Shown: piece after piece, positions 40,350-48,908 of the stretch
Layout: each line of letters begins with the position of its first letter
Numbering within the stretch: position 1 is the stretch's first letter
Source: Candidatus Hydrogenedentota bacterium
GTDB taxonomy: Bacteria; Hydrogenedentota; Hydrogenedentia; Hydrogenedentales; JAEUWI01
Assembly: GCA_016791475.1 (NCBI GenBank)
Contig: JAEUWI010000001.1
Location: 232,272-296,271 of the forward strand
Direction: 5' to 3'
Length of the DNA: 64,000 bases
The notes under the pieces: generated by a model
Seen by the model: only the letters and a program-made list of their open reading frames with translations
Told to the model about the DNA's origin: nothing
Database searches by the model: none
Program-made: the position numbers and the translations under genes

Positions 40350-43079
40350 TCAGCCCGTTGTCCGCTCCGCGCTGGCGATCGCGTTTACCGAAAGCAGGAG
40401 GGAGGGCATAAGGGCCTGGGCTTCCAGGTTCTTCCTTGCGGCCCGAAGCGCCCGCCACTCGCGCAACAGCCCGATCTGCAGTTCGTGCAAGCTCCGCAGT
40501 CCGGCCGCGCGCATTTCCAGGGTACGCGTGAGCCGTGGACGCCGTTCCGCGCGGGTGGCGCCGAAGAACTGATTCAACATGCGCTCGGTGCGCAGGTACT
40601 CGCCCGAGATCCGGTCAAACTGATACTTGCGCAGGGCGGGATCTTTCACCAGCGAGGCGTATTGCTCCATGATGGCGAGGTCGGCGGACGCCAGACTGTT
40701 CTCAGCGTTGTAAAGCACATAGCGCACGAAGGGCCAGCCGCCGCTCTCGCGCCGAAGGGTTTCGTAGGCCTCGGGCTGCTCCTTTTCGAGGCGCTCAAGC
40801 GCCGTGCCCACGCCGAACCAGCCGGGGAGATAATACCGTGCCTGGGTCCAACTGAAAACCCACGGGATCGCGCGCAAATCGGCCACGGAACGCTTCCCGG
40901 TGCGCCGCGAGGGTCGTGAGCCGATGAAACTCCGTTCCAGCGCGTCGATAGGCGTTGCCGAAGCCCAGAATTTGATGAATCCGGGCGATTCCAACTGCGC
41001 GCGATAAGCATCCTGACTGAATCGACTCAAGGTTTCACCGATGGACAGCAGCCGGGGCGAAACGGGCACCGGGCGGCTGTGATGGAGCGTGGCCACGGCT
41101 ACGCCCGCCGTCAGCAGTTCCAGATTGTATACTGCGGTCGGCAGGTTGCCGAACTTCTGGCCGATAACCTCACCCTGCTCCGTCAGGCGCACCCGGCCAT
41201 CCAGCGATCCCGCGGGCAGCGCCTCCAGAAACTGGTTGGTGGGCCCTGCGCCCCGGCTATAGGTGCCGCCACGGCCATGAAAGAAGTAGATGGGCCGGCC
41301 GTGAGCCCGGCAGATCTCGGCGAGTCGGCCCTGGGCCTGGTTGAGCGCCCACTGGCTTGCAAACATGCCGCCGCTTTTGTTGCTGTCGCTGTAGCCCACC
41401 ATGACCTGCTGGGGTTGGCCGGTGTTCTGGCGTGTGATGGGATGGCTCAAGAATGCCTCAAGTATGGCCGGGCTCCCCTCCAGATCCTCCATCGTTTCGA
41501 AGAGGGGCACCACGTCCAGCGCGCAGGCGAGGCCGCCCTCCGCGGCAAAGACCAGGCCCACTTCGCGCGCAAAGAGGTAGACAATGAGCAGGTCCGTTTC
41601 GTCACGCGTCATGCTTACGATGAAGCTTCCGATGCCATCCGGGCCGAAGTGCCGCACGTGCTCCGCAATGACTTCGTACAGGTCGAGCATCGCTCGCGCC
41701 TCGTGACCGAGGTCGCACTGTCGGGGAGCGATGGGCCGCAGGGAACGAAGTTCGAGGTCGAGAAAGGCGCGGCGCTGTTCACGATCCCAGTTTTCGTAGT
41801 CCCAATCCTCAAAGCCGGCGGCATGGAGCAACTGGGTAAGCGCGACCGCATGGAAGTCGCTGTTCTGGCGTATATCGAGGGCCGCCATGTGGAAACCGAA
41901 GGTGTCCAGGTGCAGAAGTACCGGCGCCACCTCCGTGTCGGCCAGCCGCCGCGCACCCACCGCCACCAGCGAGTCCACCAGAATCTGGAGATCGGCCCGG
42001 AGCGCTTCGGGACGGGCATAGGCGCTTCCCGGCGTATGCTGTGCGTCATCCAGGAGCAGCCGCAAGACGAAGACGAACTCGCGCCAGGGTTCATGGGGAA
42101 TGGGCGCCAGCCGACCCAGCGCGGCGGGGGAGAGGAGGAGCTTTCTTTCCTCAAGGACATCCAGAAAATTCTGCGGGGCATGCTGAAACAGGTCCGACAA
42201 CGTCAAGTTGTCCGCCAGTGTCTCCAGCCGGGTACGAACCTGATCGAGGGCTCCCCGGCGCAGTCGCGCGAGGGTCTGGCGTGTGACTTCGGCCGTCACG
42301 AGAGGATGACCATCCCGATCGCCGCCGACCCAGTTGCCGAAGAAGAGACGCGGGCCGGCGCCCGCCTTGCAGAGCGCCGCCGGGTTCAGCCCCGCTTCGG
42401 CCCAGGCCCCCTGGAGGCGCTGGTTCAACTTGAGCACCGCGCGGGGAAAGACCATGCCCAGGTAGTCGCACATGTCTTCCAGCTCCGAAAGCACGTCGGG
42501 CTTTTTCATGTGCATTTCACCGGTGCGCCACAGGCGTTCGAGGTGAGCCTTGATGCGCTCGCGAATCGCCGTGCGCTCGTAGGGCGTCCAATCCGTGCCC
42601 TCCAGCTTCGTGTACTCATCGTAGAGCGCGCGGTGTTGCCGGAGCACCACCGGTCGCTTCGCCTCGGTCGGGTGAGCGGTGAGCACCACCTCCACCTCCA
42701 TGTTCTTCAAGGAGCTCAGGATTTCTTTTTCACTGAATCCCTCGTCGCGCAGACGCTTCAGACTGCGGCCCCAAAGGCCCGGCTCATGGAGCAGGCCGAG
42801 GTGCCGCTCCCGCTCGCGGCGGCCCAGTGCGGCGGCATTCTCCTCTACGATATTCAGCAGATGGTACGCGATGGACATGACCTGAAGTTGCTCGTTGACC
42901 TTGCCCACCTGAAGGGGCGCTTTGGCGCGGCGCGGGCGATAACTCGCATGCCACGGCAGGAAGGGCACCAGTCGTTTCTCGCCCAGCTCCGTGAGCACCT
43001 CCGCGAAACATTCCGTGAGGAAGGCAATGTCCTCGCCGACCTTCTCGGACCATTCGGGCATCAGATCTCTTGCGGACAT
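40350..43079 (-). CDS. ppc: Phosphoenolpyruvate carboxylase (divergent type)
   Basis: This enzyme carboxylates PEP to oxaloacetate, refilling the TCA cycle. The ATG at 43079 has AAGGA 7 nt upstream and gives 909 aa, normal for the family. Catalytic elements are present: LTAHPTEAKRP with His136, GYSDSNKSGG, FFHGRGGTYSRGAGP, and the C-terminal SVNAIASAERTTG, which corresponds to the usual INGIAAGMRNTG end. Several differ from textbook enzymes: AHPTEAKRPVV for AHPTEITRR, SDSNKSGG for SDSAKDAG, and TYSRGAGP for TVGRGGGP. It thus belongs to an atypical branch, but the active-site His and the glycine loop are kept. It stands alone, downstream of tRNA-Val. Confidence 0.92.
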   Translation of the reverse strand: MSARDLMPEWSEKVGEDIAFLTECFAEVLTELGEKRLVPFLPWHASYRPRRAKAPLQVGKVNEQLQVMSIAYHLLNIVEENAAALGRRERERHLGLLHEPGLWGRSLKRLRDEGFSEKEILSSLKNMEVEVVLTAHPTEAKRPVVLRQHRALYDEYTKLEGTDWTPYERTAIRERIKAHLERLWRTGEMHMKKPDVLSELEDMCDYLGMVFPRAVLKLNQRLQGAWAEAGLNPAALCKAGAGPRLFFGNWVGGDRDGHPLVTAEVTRQTLARLRRGALDQVRTRLETLADNLTLSDLFQHAPQNFLDVLEERKLLLSPAALGRLAPIPHEPWREFVFVLRLLLDDAQHTPGSAYARPEALRADLQILVDSLVAVGARRLADTEVAPVLLHLDTFGFHMAALDIRQNSDFHAVALTQLLHAAGFEDWDYENWDREQRRAFLDLELRSLRPIAPRQCDLGHEARAMLDLYEVIAEHVRHFGPDGIGSFIVSMTRDETDLLIVYLFAREVGLVFAAEGGLACALDVVPLFETMEDLEGSPAILEAFLSHPITRQNTGQPQQVMVGYSDSNKSGGMFASQWALNQAQGRLAEICRAHGRPIYFFHGRGGTYSRGAGPTNQFLEALPAGSLDGRVRLTEQGEVIGQKFGNLPTAVYNLELLTAGVAVATLHHSRPVPVSPRLLSIGETLSRFSQDAYRAQLESPGFIKFWASATPIDALERSFIGSRPSRRTGKRSVADLRAIPWVFSWTQARYYLPGWFGVGTALERLEKEQPEAYETLRRESGGWPFVRYVLYNAENSLASADLAIMEQYASLVKDPALRKYQFDRISGEYLRTERMLNQFFGATRAERRPRLTRTLEMRAAGLRSLHELQIGLLREWRALRAARKNLEAQALMPSLLLSVNAIASAERTTG

Positions 43080-43396
43080 ATGGAATCCTTTCTGGGCTCG
43101 GAGCGGTGCTGCCCGCGTGTGGTAAATCAACTTGCTGGACTGGGGGCCTGGAACGGCGCAACAAGGCCGGAGCCGGATCTTCCCCCGATGCGATGCCAGT
43201 GGTCGCATCCCCAAAAAGAACACTACGCACCCGGCCATTCATTCCGCCGGGATGGGAATGTCCTCCTGGAAGAGCGGGGCATGCATACCTCCCGGTAGGC
43301 CCCGGATTTCTTGATTGGATGGCGCGCACGCCAGTGGGCGAACGTGGGTGCCGGGGCACAATGGTGGAAGAGGATACAAAGGGGAGGGATATTAAA
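43080..43396. other. Intergenic region between ppc and tRNA-Val
   Basis: The 317 bp hold no convincing gene, repeat or promoter. Transcription of ppc could start here or read through from the tRNA gene; no T-rich terminator follows the tRNA on the minus strand. Confidence 0.4.
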
Positions 43397-43473
43397 TGGT
43401 GGGCGATGCAGGGCTCGAACCTGCGACCCCCTGTGTGTAAGACAGGTGCTCTAACCAACTGAGCTAATCGCCC
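43397..43473 (-). tRNA. tRNA-Val (anticodon UAC)
   Basis: On the minus strand the 77-nt sequence folds into a full cloverleaf: acceptor GGGCGAT with ATCGCCC, D arm GCTC/GAGC, anticodon stem CCTGT/ACAGG with loop CTTACAC (anticodon TAC), 5-nt variable loop, and T arm GCAGG-TTCGAGC-CCTGC. The discriminator is A and the CCA end is encoded. A near-perfect sigma-70 promoter lies upstream. Confidence 0.97.
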
Positions 43474-43513
43474 GAAAGGATGGAAGCGGGTGAGGTGCTT
43501 CTCAAGACGCGCA

Positions 43514-43542
43514 AGTATAGCATCTCCGCGGAATCGTATCAA
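43514..43542 (-). promoter_or_regulatory. Sigma-70 promoter of tRNA-Val
   Basis: Minus strand: TTGATA (43542-43537) and TATACT (43519-43514) are separated by exactly 17 nt. RNA would begin about 34 nt before the mature tRNA 5' end. The two hexamers are identical to those of the gntR promoter at 59776-59804. Confidence 0.75.
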
Positions 43543-43589
43543 ATTATGGGGCTGATCGGGTTTACACACCCGGTCCCCGGTCAGGCGCA

Positions 43590-43631
43590 AAATAAAGGCC
43601 CCGCATCGGGCCGGGGGGCCGGATGCGGGGC
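43590..43631 (-). terminator. Rho-independent terminator after glnK
   Basis: On the minus strand GCCCCGCATC and GATGCGGGGC form a 10-bp stem (43631-43622 with 43607-43598) followed by CTTTATTTT. It lies 32 bp after the glnK stop and closes the amtB-glnK unit. Confidence 0.85.
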
Positions 43632-43662
43632 GGACATGCAGCATATGCCAGCCGGCTTCCGC

Positions 43663-44061
<399 letters not shown>

Positions 44062-44125
44062 CTACAGGTTTCTTTGGGGCCACCCGGCGCCGCGGGCTGC
44101 GGATTGATTGCCGGGGGTTTCATGC

Positions 44126-44149
44126 GGGGGAGGCCACGGGGCCTCCCCC
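44126..44149 (-). other. Intercistronic hairpin between amtB and glnK
   Basis: GGGGGAGGCC and GGCCTCCCCC form a perfect 10-bp stem with a 4-nt loop, 14 bp after the amtB stop. There is no following T run on the minus strand, so it may stabilise or process the amtB message, or partly attenuate glnK, rather than fully terminate. Confidence 0.5.
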
Positions 44150-44162
44150 GAACTGATACTGA

Positions 44163-45515
44163 TTAGAGGATGTAGCCTTCTTCGCCGTGTTCGGCAAGAT
44201 CCAGGCCCTGGCTTTCGACTTCTTCGGAGACCCGCAGGCCGATGGTGAGGTCGATGAGCTTGAACAGTATAAGCGATACCAGGCCGCTATACACCAGCGT
44301 TACGATAACGCTCTTCAACTGGGCAAACACCTGAGATCCCATCGTCACACCTTCAACATATCCCACGCCACCCAGGGCGTCGGATGCGAACACACCGGTC
44401 AGAATCGCACCCACGATACCGCCAATGCCGTGCACGCCGAAGGCGTCCAGAGAGTCGTCGTAGCCGCCCAGCTTCTTGATGGTCGTGGCGCCGAGGAAGC
44501 AGATGATGCCCACGGCGATACCCATCAGGATGGCGCCCAGCGGGCCGCAGGTGCCGGAAGCCGGGGTGATGGCAACCAGACCCGCCACCGCACCGGTGGC
44601 CGCGCCCAGCGCGCTCGGCTTGCCGTGCTTCATCCACTCAATCGCGAGCCAGGTCAGGGTGGCCGTCGCCGCACAGATCTGGGTGACCAGCATCGCCATA
44701 CCCGCCGTGCCGTTGGCCGCGGCCGCGCTACCCGCGTTGAAGCCGAACCAGCCGACCCACAGCATGCCCGCGCCGGTGACGGTCATGGTCATGTTGTGCG
44801 GAGGCATCGGCTTCTGGGGAAAGCCCGAGCGCTTGCCAACCAGGATACAGGCGACCAGCGCCGCGATACCCGCGTTGATGTGCACCACGGTGCCGCCCGC
44901 GAAGTCCAGCACACCCCAGTCCCAGAACAGCGCGCCGGCGCCGGACCAGGCCATGTGGCACATGGGGGCGTACACGAGTACCAGCCACAGGGTGGTGAAG
45001 ACCAGCACGGCGGAGAACTTCATGCGCTCGGCGAAGGCGCCGATGATGAGGGCCGGCGTGATGATGAAGAACGTGCACTGGAACGTGATGAAGACCGACT
45101 CGGGGAAGGTCAGCGTCAGGTTGCTCACCGTCAGATTCTTCAGGAAGACATTGCTCAAATCGCCGACAAAGGCATGCAATCCGATAACGCCTTCCGCCTG
45201 CGTGGCCGGCACCGCGAAAGCGAGGCTGTACCCGCAGATGACCCAGAGCAGGGTGGCCAGGGCCGTGATGGTGAAACACTGCATAAGGACGGACAACACG
45301 TTTTTCGACCGCACCAGGCCGCCGTAGAACAGGGCGAGACCCGGAATGGTCATGAACAGAACGAGCGCCGTGGATGTCAACATCCAGGCGGTGTCGCCAG
45401 GTTCGGGGGCGGGGGGGGCATCCTGGGCGTAGGCAAGGCAGGAAGCGGACAATGCGAACATTGTCAGTCCAAGCCGCGACCACGCCCCACTGCGAAATCT
45501 CTGCATAATTTTCAC
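44163..45515 (-). CDS. amtB: Ammonium transporter
   Basis: This 450-aa channel of the Amt/Rh family conducts ammonia across the inner membrane. A signal peptide (to about residue 30, cleavage after AYA) is followed by 11 helices. Key parts are the Phe-gate region (TFQCTFFIITPALI), the pore His of MCHMAWSG and the second pore His of DAFGVHGIGG. The GTG at 45515 has AAGGAG 6 nt upstream. It is transcribed with glnK, whose product plugs the channel when nitrogen is ample. A sigma-54 promoter candidate lies upstream, which fits nitrogen control. Confidence 0.96.
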   Translation of the reverse strand: MKIMQRFRSGAWSRLGLTMFALSASCLAYAQDAPPAPEPGDTAWMLTSTALVLFMTIPGLALFYGGLVRSKNVLSVLMQCFTITALATLLWVICGYSLAFAVPATQAEGVIGLHAFVGDLSNVFLKNLTVSNLTLTFPESVFITFQCTFFIITPALIIGAFAERMKFSAVLVFTTLWLVLVYAPMCHMAWSGAGALFWDWGVLDFAGGTVVHINAGIAALVACILVGKRSGFPQKPMPPHNMTMTVTGAGMLWVGWFGFNAGSAAAANGTAGMAMLVTQICAATATLTWLAIEWMKHGKPSALGAATGAVAGLVAITPASGTCGPLGAILMGIAVGIICFLGATTIKKLGGYDDSLDAFGVHGIGGIVGAILTGVFASDALGGVGYVEGVTMGSQVFAQLKSVIVTLVYSGLVSLILFKLIDLTIGLRVSEEVESQGLDLAEHGEEGYIL

Positions 45516-45708
45516 GAAACTCTCCTTACACTAAGTCCTGAGGCGTGCGTTAAAGAATGGTTATGGCAGCTAGTGCAGGCAGGTAGACCGGGAACGCCGA
45601 GATAGCGACGATTACCGGGCGAATGGCTCCATCCCATTACCCGATGTGCCCAAACCGCTTCACACGCCTTGTAAACGGTTGAGCATCATCTTTGCCCGAC
45701 CTCCAAAA

Positions 45709-45724
45709 GCAGCAATTGTGCCAA
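45709..45724 (-). promoter_or_regulatory. Candidate sigma-54 promoter of amtB-glnK
   Basis: On the minus strand TTGGCAC-N5-CTGC has a perfect -24 box and one mismatch in the -12 box, with GG (45722-45721) and GC (45710-45709) exactly 12 bp apart. RNA would begin near 45697, leaving about 180 nt of leader. Sigma-54 control is established for glnK-amtB in enteric bacteria. Confidence 0.6.
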
Positions 45725-45847
45725 TCTTGATTCCGGCGGTCGGGCGCCATTTGGTCTCTCCGCAAGCCATTGTCCCGTGGTCGCTTAACGGAACGTGGGC
45801 CGCCGCAGGGTAGGTCGAGACCCTCACCGATCGGCGACAGGCAAATG

Positions 45848-45861
45848 TTACCGTTTGGTAA
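45848..45861. promoter_or_regulatory. Palindrome upstream of the amtB promoter
   Basis: TTACC-GTTT-GGTAA is a perfect inverted repeat about 125 bp upstream of the amtB sigma-54 promoter, a usual distance for an activator site. It does not match the enteric NtrC consensus. Confidence 0.3.
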
Positions 45862-45919
45862 GATGCCTCCGGGCATTGTACGCCGAAGTAGGTTTCAATC
45901 GGCCTCCGGCCCCCGACCG

Positions 45920-45977
45920 CGCCCCCAACCACTCAGGGGGCGGCACCTTGATCGCGGGGGCCCCCTTGGGCCATACT
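45920..45977 (+). promoter_or_regulatory. Putative promoter and hairpin ahead of the restriction-modification pair
   Basis: TTGATC (45948-45953) and CATACT (45972-45977) are 18 nt apart, about 85 bp before the nuclease start codon. Just upstream CGCCCCC and GGGGGCG (45920-45942) form a 7-bp stem, and GGGGGCCCCC lies inside the spacer. These could be operator sites. With the amtB promoter this accounts for most of the 548-bp gap 45516-46063. Confidence 0.3.
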
Positions 45978-46063
45978 CCGCTCGCGTCCGGATGCGCTCT
46001 GCTTCCGGTCCCTTCCAATCCGCCCTGCCGCGGAAGGCAGTTCAGAGGTCCAATCCACAATCC

Positions 46064-46453
46064 ATGCCCGGTAAAGCCAATGCTGTAAAGTCAGGTAAAG
46101 ACCTGGAAGTCTCCGTGTCGGAAGTCGGCGCGGCACTTGGGCTTGTGGTGGAGTCGCAGGTGGCCGTCGGTCGGCGTATCTGGGGCGCGCGGCGCCAGAT
46201 CGATGTGGTGCTGAAGCATCCCGAAACTCGAATCAGCCTGGGCATAGAGTGCAAGTATCAGGGCACCACCGGCTCGGCGGAGGAGAAGATTCCCGCGACC
46301 ATCGAGGATATTCAGGCCTGGCCTATTCGCGGCATCGTGGTCTTCGCGGGGGAAGGATTCTCCGAAAATATCAAAGCCTACCTCCTTTCCACCGGCAAAG
46401 CCGTGGAATTGTGCGACCTGGAGAAGTGGCTGGAGCTCTACTTCGGACTATGA
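46064..46453 (+). CDS. PD-(D/E)XK-type restriction endonuclease-like protein
   Basis: This 129-aa protein has the core nuclease pattern: Asp in RRQIDVVL followed about 18 residues later by E-C-K in GIECKY. That matches the D...ExK active site that binds Mg2+. The ATG at 46064 is chosen because upstream in-frame sequence is Arg/Pro-rich and not protein-like; the ribosome site is weak (GAGG 14 nt away), so the start may shift. Its stop overlaps the start of a DNA adenine methyltransferase gene as ATGA, which strongly suggests a type II restriction partner. It could instead be a repair or Holliday-type nuclease of the same fold. It is small for a restriction enzyme. Confidence 0.65.
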   Translation: MPGKANAVKSGKDLEVSVSEVGAALGLVVESQVAVGRRIWGARRQIDVVLKHPETRISLGIECKYQGTTGSAEEKIPATIEDIQAWPIRGIVVFAGEGFSENIKAYLLSTGKAVELCDLEKWLELYFGL

Positions 46454-47298
46454 CGGACGCCGTGCAAACAAATCCCGCACCCCTGCCTTTCTTGAAGTGG
46501 GTGGGCGGCAAACGCCAACTGCTGGACGAGCTTCGTGTCCGGACTGCCCAGGCCCGGCCCTACGGTCGCTATCATGAGCCCTTTGTCGGCGGGGGCGCCC
46601 TCTTTTTCGATCTGTACGGTCGCCACGAACTCGGTCGCTCCAAGGCGATCCTCTCGGACAACAATCCCCGGCTGATTGAGGCCTACGAAGGCGTGCAGAA
46701 AAACGTGGAGCAGGTCATTGCGCTGTTGGAGCAGCACCAGGCCCGGCACAATGAAGAGCACTACTACCGGGTGCGTGCCGAGGTGCCGGATGACAAAGTC
46801 GCCTGCGCCGCGCGCTTGATTTATCTGAATCGCACCTGTTTCAACGGGCTCTACCGGGAGAACAGCAAAGGCGAGTTCAACGTGCCCATGGGGCGCTACA
46901 AGAACCCCCTCATCTGCAATCACGCCAATCTCAGGGCGGTCTCCGCGGCGCTTTGTCGCTGCCAGATCCATCGCAGCCATTTCACCGCCGTGCTCGACCG
47001 AGCCGTCGAGGGCGATCTGGTTTATTTCGACCCGCCCTACGACCCGGTTTCAAAGACGGCCAACTTCACCAGCTACCACCGCGATCCCTTCGGAGAAGAT
47101 GCCCAGCGCTCGCTGGCCGACGTGTTTCGGCGCCTGCACGGTCGAGGTGTGAAGGTGGTCCTCTCCAATTCGGACACGCCCCTGATCCAGGAGCTGTACG
47201 CGCCCTTCACGATCGAAGTGGTGATGGCCCGTCGGCTAGTGAACAGCCGCGCGGACAAGCGGGGAGAGGTAAGGGAAGTGCTGGTGAGGAACTTCTGA
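46450..47298 (+). CDS. D12-class DNA adenine N6-methyltransferase (Dam-like)
   Basis: This 282-aa enzyme transfers a methyl group from S-adenosylmethionine to adenine N6. The SAM pocket is PLPFLKWVGGKR and YHEPFVGGGALFF; the catalytic motif is YFDPPYDP near residue 196. NRTCFNGLYRENSKGEFNVPMG is characteristic of the Dam/DpnM group, which mostly recognises GATC; the site here is a guess. It is translationally coupled to the upstream nuclease gene, so a restriction-modification role is more likely than an orphan Dam role. It converges with the HD-GYP gene, 9 bp apart. Confidence 0.9.
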   Translation: MTDAVQTNPAPLPFLKWVGGKRQLLDELRVRTAQARPYGRYHEPFVGGGALFFDLYGRHELGRSKAILSDNNPRLIEAYEGVQKNVEQVIALLEQHQARHNEEHYYRVRAEVPDDKVACAARLIYLNRTCFNGLYRENSKGEFNVPMGRYKNPLICNHANLRAVSAALCRCQIHRSHFTAVLDRAVEGDLVYFDPPYDPVSKTANFTSYHRDPFGEDAQRSLADVFRRLHGRGVKVVLSNSDTPLIQELYAPFTIEVVMARRLVNSRADKRGEVREVLVRNF

Positions 47299-47307
47299 AC
47301 GACGGAC

Positions 47308-48825
47308 TCAGTCTTCGTCGATCAGGGCGGCGCGGATTTCGAGGATCTCGTCCAGATTATCGAAGAAGACGTCCGTGATTTCGGGATCGAACTGGCGGCC
47401 CCGCTCTTCCTTGAACAGATCCAGAATGCGATCAAGGGACCAGGCTTCTTTGTACACCCGCTTTACGCCGAGGGCGTCGAACACGTCCGCGATACAGGTG
47501 ATGCGCCCAAAAATGTGGATGTCCTTCCCGGAAAGGCCGTGGGGATAGCCTTTTCCGTCAAAGCGCTCGTGGTGCTGCAGGGCAATGATGGCCGCCGCCT
47601 GAAGCACATGGCCTTTGGTGACCTTAAGCATGTCGTAGCCCATGGTTGCATGGGTCTTGATGACGTCAAACTCTTCCGGCGTCAACTTGCCCGGCTTGTT
47701 CAAGATGGCATCTGGAATACCCACCTTGCCCACATCGTGCAACGGTGAAGCGAGGCGCAGAATCTCCGCCTCGCCCTGGGAAAGGCCGCACTTGAGCCCG
47801 AGGAGCTTGCAGTATTCCGCCACGCGCTTGACGTGGAATCCCGTCTCCTGCGAGCGCGTCTCCACGATTTCGCCGAGGGTAAACACAATTTCGCGCTGGG
47901 CGTCTTCCACGTCGCGGAGCAGGCGCACATTTTCCAGCGCCGCCGCCGCGTGGTTGGCCATGATACTGAGAATCTTCAGATCGGCCTCGGAAAAGGTGCC
48001 GCCGCTGCGCTTTTCCGTTACATTCAGTACGGCAATAACTTTGCCCTTGTCGGAGCAGGGCTCGCCGAGGGTGGAAGCTTTGCGTTCCAGCGGCACCGAT
48101 ATAAAGGAGTTGTCCCGGAGTTGCCAGCTCAGCTTGTCGACCGTGGGTTCCTGTCGGATATCTTCAATGAAAAGGGGCTTCACGTTTTCCGCCACCCAGC
48201 CCGAGATACTGCTCTTGACATGGATCGCGGCACGGTCAAAGTCCTGGGGGAGCCCCACACCGCGTGCAATTTCAAGGTTCTGGCCGTCTTCGGAAACGAG
48301 CATGAGCGAACCGCGCCTGGCTTCCACCCGCTCCAGCGCGGCTTCGAGAACAAAATCGAGGAGCGAATCCTCCGAACGGATCGATGCGATTCGCTCGCTG
48401 ATCTTGAACAGTTCGGTGATTTCGAGAAGGGAGGCATTCTCGTTGGCGAGGCGGCAACGCTCCAGCGCGTTGGTGACCGCCATCTTGATCTCGCTGAGAT
48501 TGAAGGGCTTCAGAACGTAGTCGTAGGCCCCTTCCTTCACCGCCGCGCGAGCCGTCTCAAGCGTCGCGTAGCCCGTCATTACGATGGGAACCAGCGCGGG
48601 AGCAACCAGACGGGCCTTGCGGATCAGCTCAATACCGTCCATTTCGGGCATCATGATATCGGTGAAGAGCACGACGAAGTCGTCGGTCGCCTTCAGCATT
48701 TCCAGAGCCGCCACGCCATTGGGCGCGGATTCTACATTGAATCCTTCATCCGTCAGGATATCGGACATCAGCTCGCGAATCACAATTTCGTCGTCAACGA
48801 TCAGAATGCGTTCCGATTTTGCCAT
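47308..48825 (-). CDS. Response regulator with GAF and HD-GYP domains
   Basis: The ATG at 48825 (GGAG 6 nt upstream) gives 505 aa. Residues 5-120 are a receiver with phosphorylation site Asp56, preceded by the acidic VDDE, with MTGYAT and the conserved Lys in VLKPFN. Residues about 150-310 form a GAF domain. The C-terminus is an HD-GYP domain with SPLHDVGKVGIPD, HHERFDGKGYPHGLSG and RITCIADVFDAL. All HD and GYP residues are present, so it should hydrolyse cyclic di-GMP. The sensor kinase is not in the window. It has its own promoter after argH. Confidence 0.94.
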   Translation of the reverse strand: MAKSERILIVDDEIVIRELMSDILTDEGFNVESAPNGVAALEMLKATDDFVVLFTDIMMPEMDGIELIRKARLVAPALVPIVMTGYATLETARAAVKEGAYDYVLKPFNLSEIKMAVTNALERCRLANENASLLEITELFKISERIASIRSEDSLLDFVLEAALERVEARRGSLMLVSEDGQNLEIARGVGLPQDFDRAAIHVKSSISGWVAENVKPLFIEDIRQEPTVDKLSWQLRDNSFISVPLERKASTLGEPCSDKGKVIAVLNVTEKRSGGTFSEADLKILSIMANHAAAALENVRLLRDVEDAQREIVFTLGEIVETRSQETGFHVKRVAEYCKLLGLKCGLSQGEAEILRLASPLHDVGKVGIPDAILNKPGKLTPEEFDVIKTHATMGYDMLKVTKGHVLQAAAIIALQHHERFDGKGYPHGLSGKDIHIFGRITCIADVFDALGVKRVYKEAWSLDRILDLFKEERGRQFDPEITDVFFDNLDEILEIRAALIDED

Positions 48826-48860
48826 AAGGTCTCCCAGATACCGGCAGGGCACTACGGGTA

Positions 48861-48869
48861 ATCATACCA
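48861..48869 (-). promoter_or_regulatory. Extended -10 promoter of the HD-GYP regulator
   Basis: Minus strand TGGTATGAT (48869-48861) is an extended -10 box; TTGCGA lies 19 nt upstream of TATGAT. RNA would start near 48854, 29 nt before the start codon. Confidence 0.4.
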
Positions 48870-48908
48870 CAGATTCGACGAAACTTCGCAAAATACGTTT
48901 ACGTCAAT

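Noticed and set aside
43070..43462. Plus-strand open frame across the tRNA-Val region
   Set aside because: Its C-terminal end (MQGSNLRPPVCKTGALTN) is the well-known false translation of an antisense tRNA.
45711..45724. Shorter sigma-54 reading using the nearer TTGC in the amtB promoter
   Set aside because: The GG-GC distance would be 9 bp, which sigma-54 does not accept; the reading with 12 bp is kept.
45770..46063. N-terminal extension of the nuclease gene
   Set aside because: The 98 extra codons are Arg/Pro/Ser-rich without protein-like pattern and overlap the promoter area.
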